DNA of 64,000 nt. Origin: Rhynochetos jubatus. Its lineage: Eukaryota; Chordata; Aves; Eurypygiformes; Rhynochetidae. Location of the stretch: contig CM050662.1 of NCBI GenBank assembly GCA_027574665.1, positions 3,378,501 to 3,442,500 on the forward strand. The letters are read 5' to 3'. The position numbers and the translations under genes are program-made. The notes under the pieces were generated by a model that saw nothing but the letters and a program-made list of their open reading frames with translations, did not search any database and was not told the origin of the DNA. Of the stretch, positions 61,630-64,000 are shown in pieces. How positions within the stretch are numbered: the first letter of the stretch is position 1; every line of letters starts with the position of its first letter.

Positions 61630-62649
61630 GCTAGATTAATAATTTAACAGGACAAAATGAAATTCACGGCACTGAGAATCTGAGAGGCTTGTACAGAGCT
61701 GAGATTGCCCACTTTTTGTCCAACAAGCGGCTGCTCTCATCGCACAGCTGTCAGAACTTCTTGTGCTCCCCACCTCGTTCTCCCAAGTCCCCTCATTTCC
61801 AATTTGCACCCCTCCTCTCACAGCCCAACCCACCACACCACAATGGGCACTTCCCGCAGCCAGACAAGCAATATGCATTTCCCAGCCTTCAGCTCTGGGA
61901 GGAGCTGGATGCTGTTGCTCCTAAGGTGTGATAATCTGGGCAAGCAGATTTGACACTGAGAAGGGGACAATTCCCAGCCAAGATGACTTACCTGGATTGA
62001 ATTAATCAATTCCAGAAGCAGTAACTTTCTCAGATTGCTGACGATGTGTGCACATACAACTGCGTGCAGCTGTGGCTGAATGCGTGTGTACAAACACAGG
62101 CCAGGAAATTGGCACAACTCTGACAATAAATTGTGCAGAGAACAATGAGAAAGGGAAAAAAATCCTGACTTTGATGTGCAGGCATACACGCTATCTTCCA
62201 TCTCCAGCACAGAGCGCACCCTGGAGTGGCCCTCGCCAGCCTGCTCCATGCTCCGCACAGATGGGGGTGGATATTGCAAATGCGGAGAAAATTGATTGCA
62301 CTGGAAATGCATGTAAGGTGCATGTTGGGGAGAAAATTGGGGGGACTTGCTCTCGTATCAGGAACTCTTTGATTCATTGGCATGCCTGAGTAAAATTCTG
62401 GGTGCCACTGCCAATGTAGGCTGAAAATTTGGCTTAAGCAGATGCAAAGAAAATAGTGAAGTGTCCCAATTCCTTCTGGCAGAGCAAGGAAACTCATTTA
62501 GGAATGAGAACTGGAATGCTAGCTGCTAGTTCATGGTTAACCCATTAGGGCGTGGAAACCACTGCCATAGGAACTACCTGGGGAAGATCTGATCCAGAAA
62601 GGCAGGCCAAAGGGCTACCAAGGTTGCAAAATTCAGCTCACAGCAGACA

Positions 62650-62960
62650 ATGTCAGCTCATTTCTTTCCTGGATGAATGATGGTTTATCATAAGAGAAAT
62701 TTAGTTTCTTAATCTGACTTCTCTTAGGAGAAGGCAGTTTGAGAGCTCACTGCTTCAGTGCTACAATGACGCTACCAATTTCCAGCTGGGATTTCACAGT
62801 CCCTTCACCCCAGTTTGCTGCCATATCAATATTCTCCTTAAATGGCACTGAGGTTTATTTTCCTTATGTTACAAACAGCAGTTGAATTCCTGCTTAGCCG
62901 CTCTGAAATATTGCTGTGAAAATCAAGGATATGAGCTGACTTATCAGGAGAGAAAAATGC
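62650..62960. promoter_or_regulatory. A+T-rich block, candidate conserved element
   Basis: Non-repetitive sequence with gaatgatggtttatcataag, gccatatcaatattctcc, ggcactgaggtttatttt and ctctgaaatattgctgtg. It is A+T-rich relative to its flanks and has no coding frame. Evidence is compositional only. Confidence 0.22.
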
Positions 62961-64000
62961 CAGAAGGACTAATGCCAGGCTCAGGAGCTGCACAGCCACT
63001 GAAAAGCAGCATTTCTCCTACAAGGCAGAATCCTGGGGCAGTGGCAGACCTTGGGAGACTCTGGACATTACCAGCAAAGCACAACTTCCAGACAAGCATC
63101 TTCCAAGATCAATCTGAAGGTTTTTCCAGCCCTGGATAACGTGTCCACTCTTGGGAATTGGATCTGCAGAGATGCCAGGTCCTCCATGATGCTGCATTCT
63201 GCATTGCACCCAAGCTGTATCCGTGGGGCTTTGCTTTTTGCAACCTGCACACTCAGTTCCTTTGCTCTGTGGACAGTTTATATTGCCTTGTGCAACAGAA
63301 AGGTGGGAAAGCCCAGGCAGTGTTTACACTAAACCCCACTTTTCGGGGCGCACACCCACCAGGAATGCTTTCAGTTCCTCTCAGCAGCAGGTCTTGTTCT
63401 TGTTTTAACTGGAGGAGGTCACAGCAGAAAATTTTACAGGAGGCTTATGTGCTTGTATGTGCAGGCACATAATGCAACAGAGATTTAAGAAAAACTGTAT
63501 CCCACAGAGCAGGAGCACTATACATTATTCATCATCAAGGTAACACTAACAAGATGAGAACATTTAGTTGTTAAATGTTGGAAAATAGGGGAAAAAAGGC
63601 CATTGTCTTGTAAAAAACTTGGTAACCATGTCCTACAAACCCTTTTTACACTCAGCTCAAGTTGGCACACTGTTGCATGTCCCTATTAAGATGAAGCCAG
63701 AGCAGGATTTTAGAGAGGGTCTTTAGTGAGGATGGCTCCCCTGGCTATCCCCATGGGAAGAACTGGCTCATGCTCCCCAGGCAGGATGCACGAGTACTGG
63801 GGAAGCCTCCAGTCTGTGGTTAGGGGGAAACAAGGTGAGATTCATACATCCTGAGAACACAGCCCTGTCAGAAGGGGATCCCTCCCAGTCCAAAGGAGGT
63901 GGGGGCAGTGACCTCCAACAGCAGGAGACCTAGATATTCCTTTTTTGGCCACTCAAAGGCAGCCCCTGTGCCTAACACTCTAACCATTGCCTCCATGCCT
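62961..64000. other. Gene-free DNA to the window end, 1.0 kb
   Basis: No feature is recognised. An A+T-richer stretch runs from about 63475 to 63670. Short open frames on both strands show no domain. The window ends in unique sequence, so nothing is evidently cut by the edge. Confidence 0.5.

Larger units (their letters stand above)
55701..62649. other. Gene-free DNA, 6.9 kb
   Basis: I cannot support any exon. The interval has three possible minus-strand poly(A) signals (55864, 56880-56891 and 61624), a 249-codon minus-strand frame at 55849-56598 and a 66-codon Lys/Glu/Asp-rich frame ending at 58867, all discussed as findings. No LINE, SINE or LTR is recognised. The remainder is unique DNA of ordinary composition. 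Confidence 0.5.

Noticed and set aside
1-64000. CRISPR array, operons, tRNA or rRNA genes
   Set aside because: No regularly spaced repeats, ribosome-binding-site-preceded gene strings, or tRNA/rRNA signatures were found. The repeat content is vertebrate.

Overview
This window looks like non-coding nuclear DNA from a bird. The main evidence is three copies of the CR1 LINE 3' region. They carry the block that reads gggttggaagggaccttaaa on one strand, and one still has a single tail unit related to the attctatg octamer. There are no Alu-like or L1-like repeats. The other recognisable repeats are old, degraded CR1, L2 and MIR-like remnants of the kind all amniotes inherited. Species, chromosome and neighbouring genes cannot be read from the sequence. 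I found no coding exon, tRNA, rRNA, CRISPR array, bacterial-type operon or viral gene that I can support. The longest open frames (up to 285 codons) are in G+C-rich DNA where stop codons are scarce. They overlap one another, carry simple-sequence or Trp/Pro/Ser-rich translations, and match no family I recognise. I read the window as intergenic DNA or the interior of long introns. Layout. 1-3.9 kb: unique DNA with a C/T-rich stretch. 3.9-4.3 kb: a young CR1 3' fragment (minus) interrupted by 22 C. 4.3-11.5 kb: unique DNA with a run of 26 G at 7.7 kb next to a 200-bp pyrimidine tract, and an A+T-rich block at 10.1-10.5 kb. 11.5-13.5 kb: an old and a young CR1 (both minus), the second copy of a 48-bp duplicated module whose first copy is at 9.45 kb, and a decayed CR1 ORF2 linker (minus). 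14.4-14.8 kb: an A+T-rich island. 19.3-20.0 kb: a 700-bp decayed CR1 reverse-transcriptase and 3' region (minus). 25-27.7 kb: two A+T-rich blocks, a T-rich tract and a degenerate minisatellite. 30.2-30.5 kb: a young CR1 (plus). 31.3 kb: a G-rich run. 35.7 kb: an L2 reverse-transcriptase remnant (plus). 36.7-39.5 kb: A+T-rich blocks that look conserved by composition, plus a MIR-like fragment. 41.5-44.2 kb: two old CR1 fragments in opposite orientations. 48.6 kb: a probable old CR1 3' end (minus). 50-63 kb: mainly unique DNA with further A+T-rich blocks and several TTTATT (minus-strand AATAAA) sites. The features do not form a pathway. The only coherent story is retrotransposon decay on a G+C-moderate background, punctuated by A+T-rich segments that could be conserved regulatory elements; that needs an alignment to test. 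I found no new biological system. The items most worth a second look are the 48-bp duplicated module, the L2 remnant, the A+T-rich blocks near 36.7 and 50.1 kb, and a possible minus-strand transcript end near 55.85 kb. Old repeats were recognised from memory of family consensus sequences, so their ends are accurate only to tens of bases.
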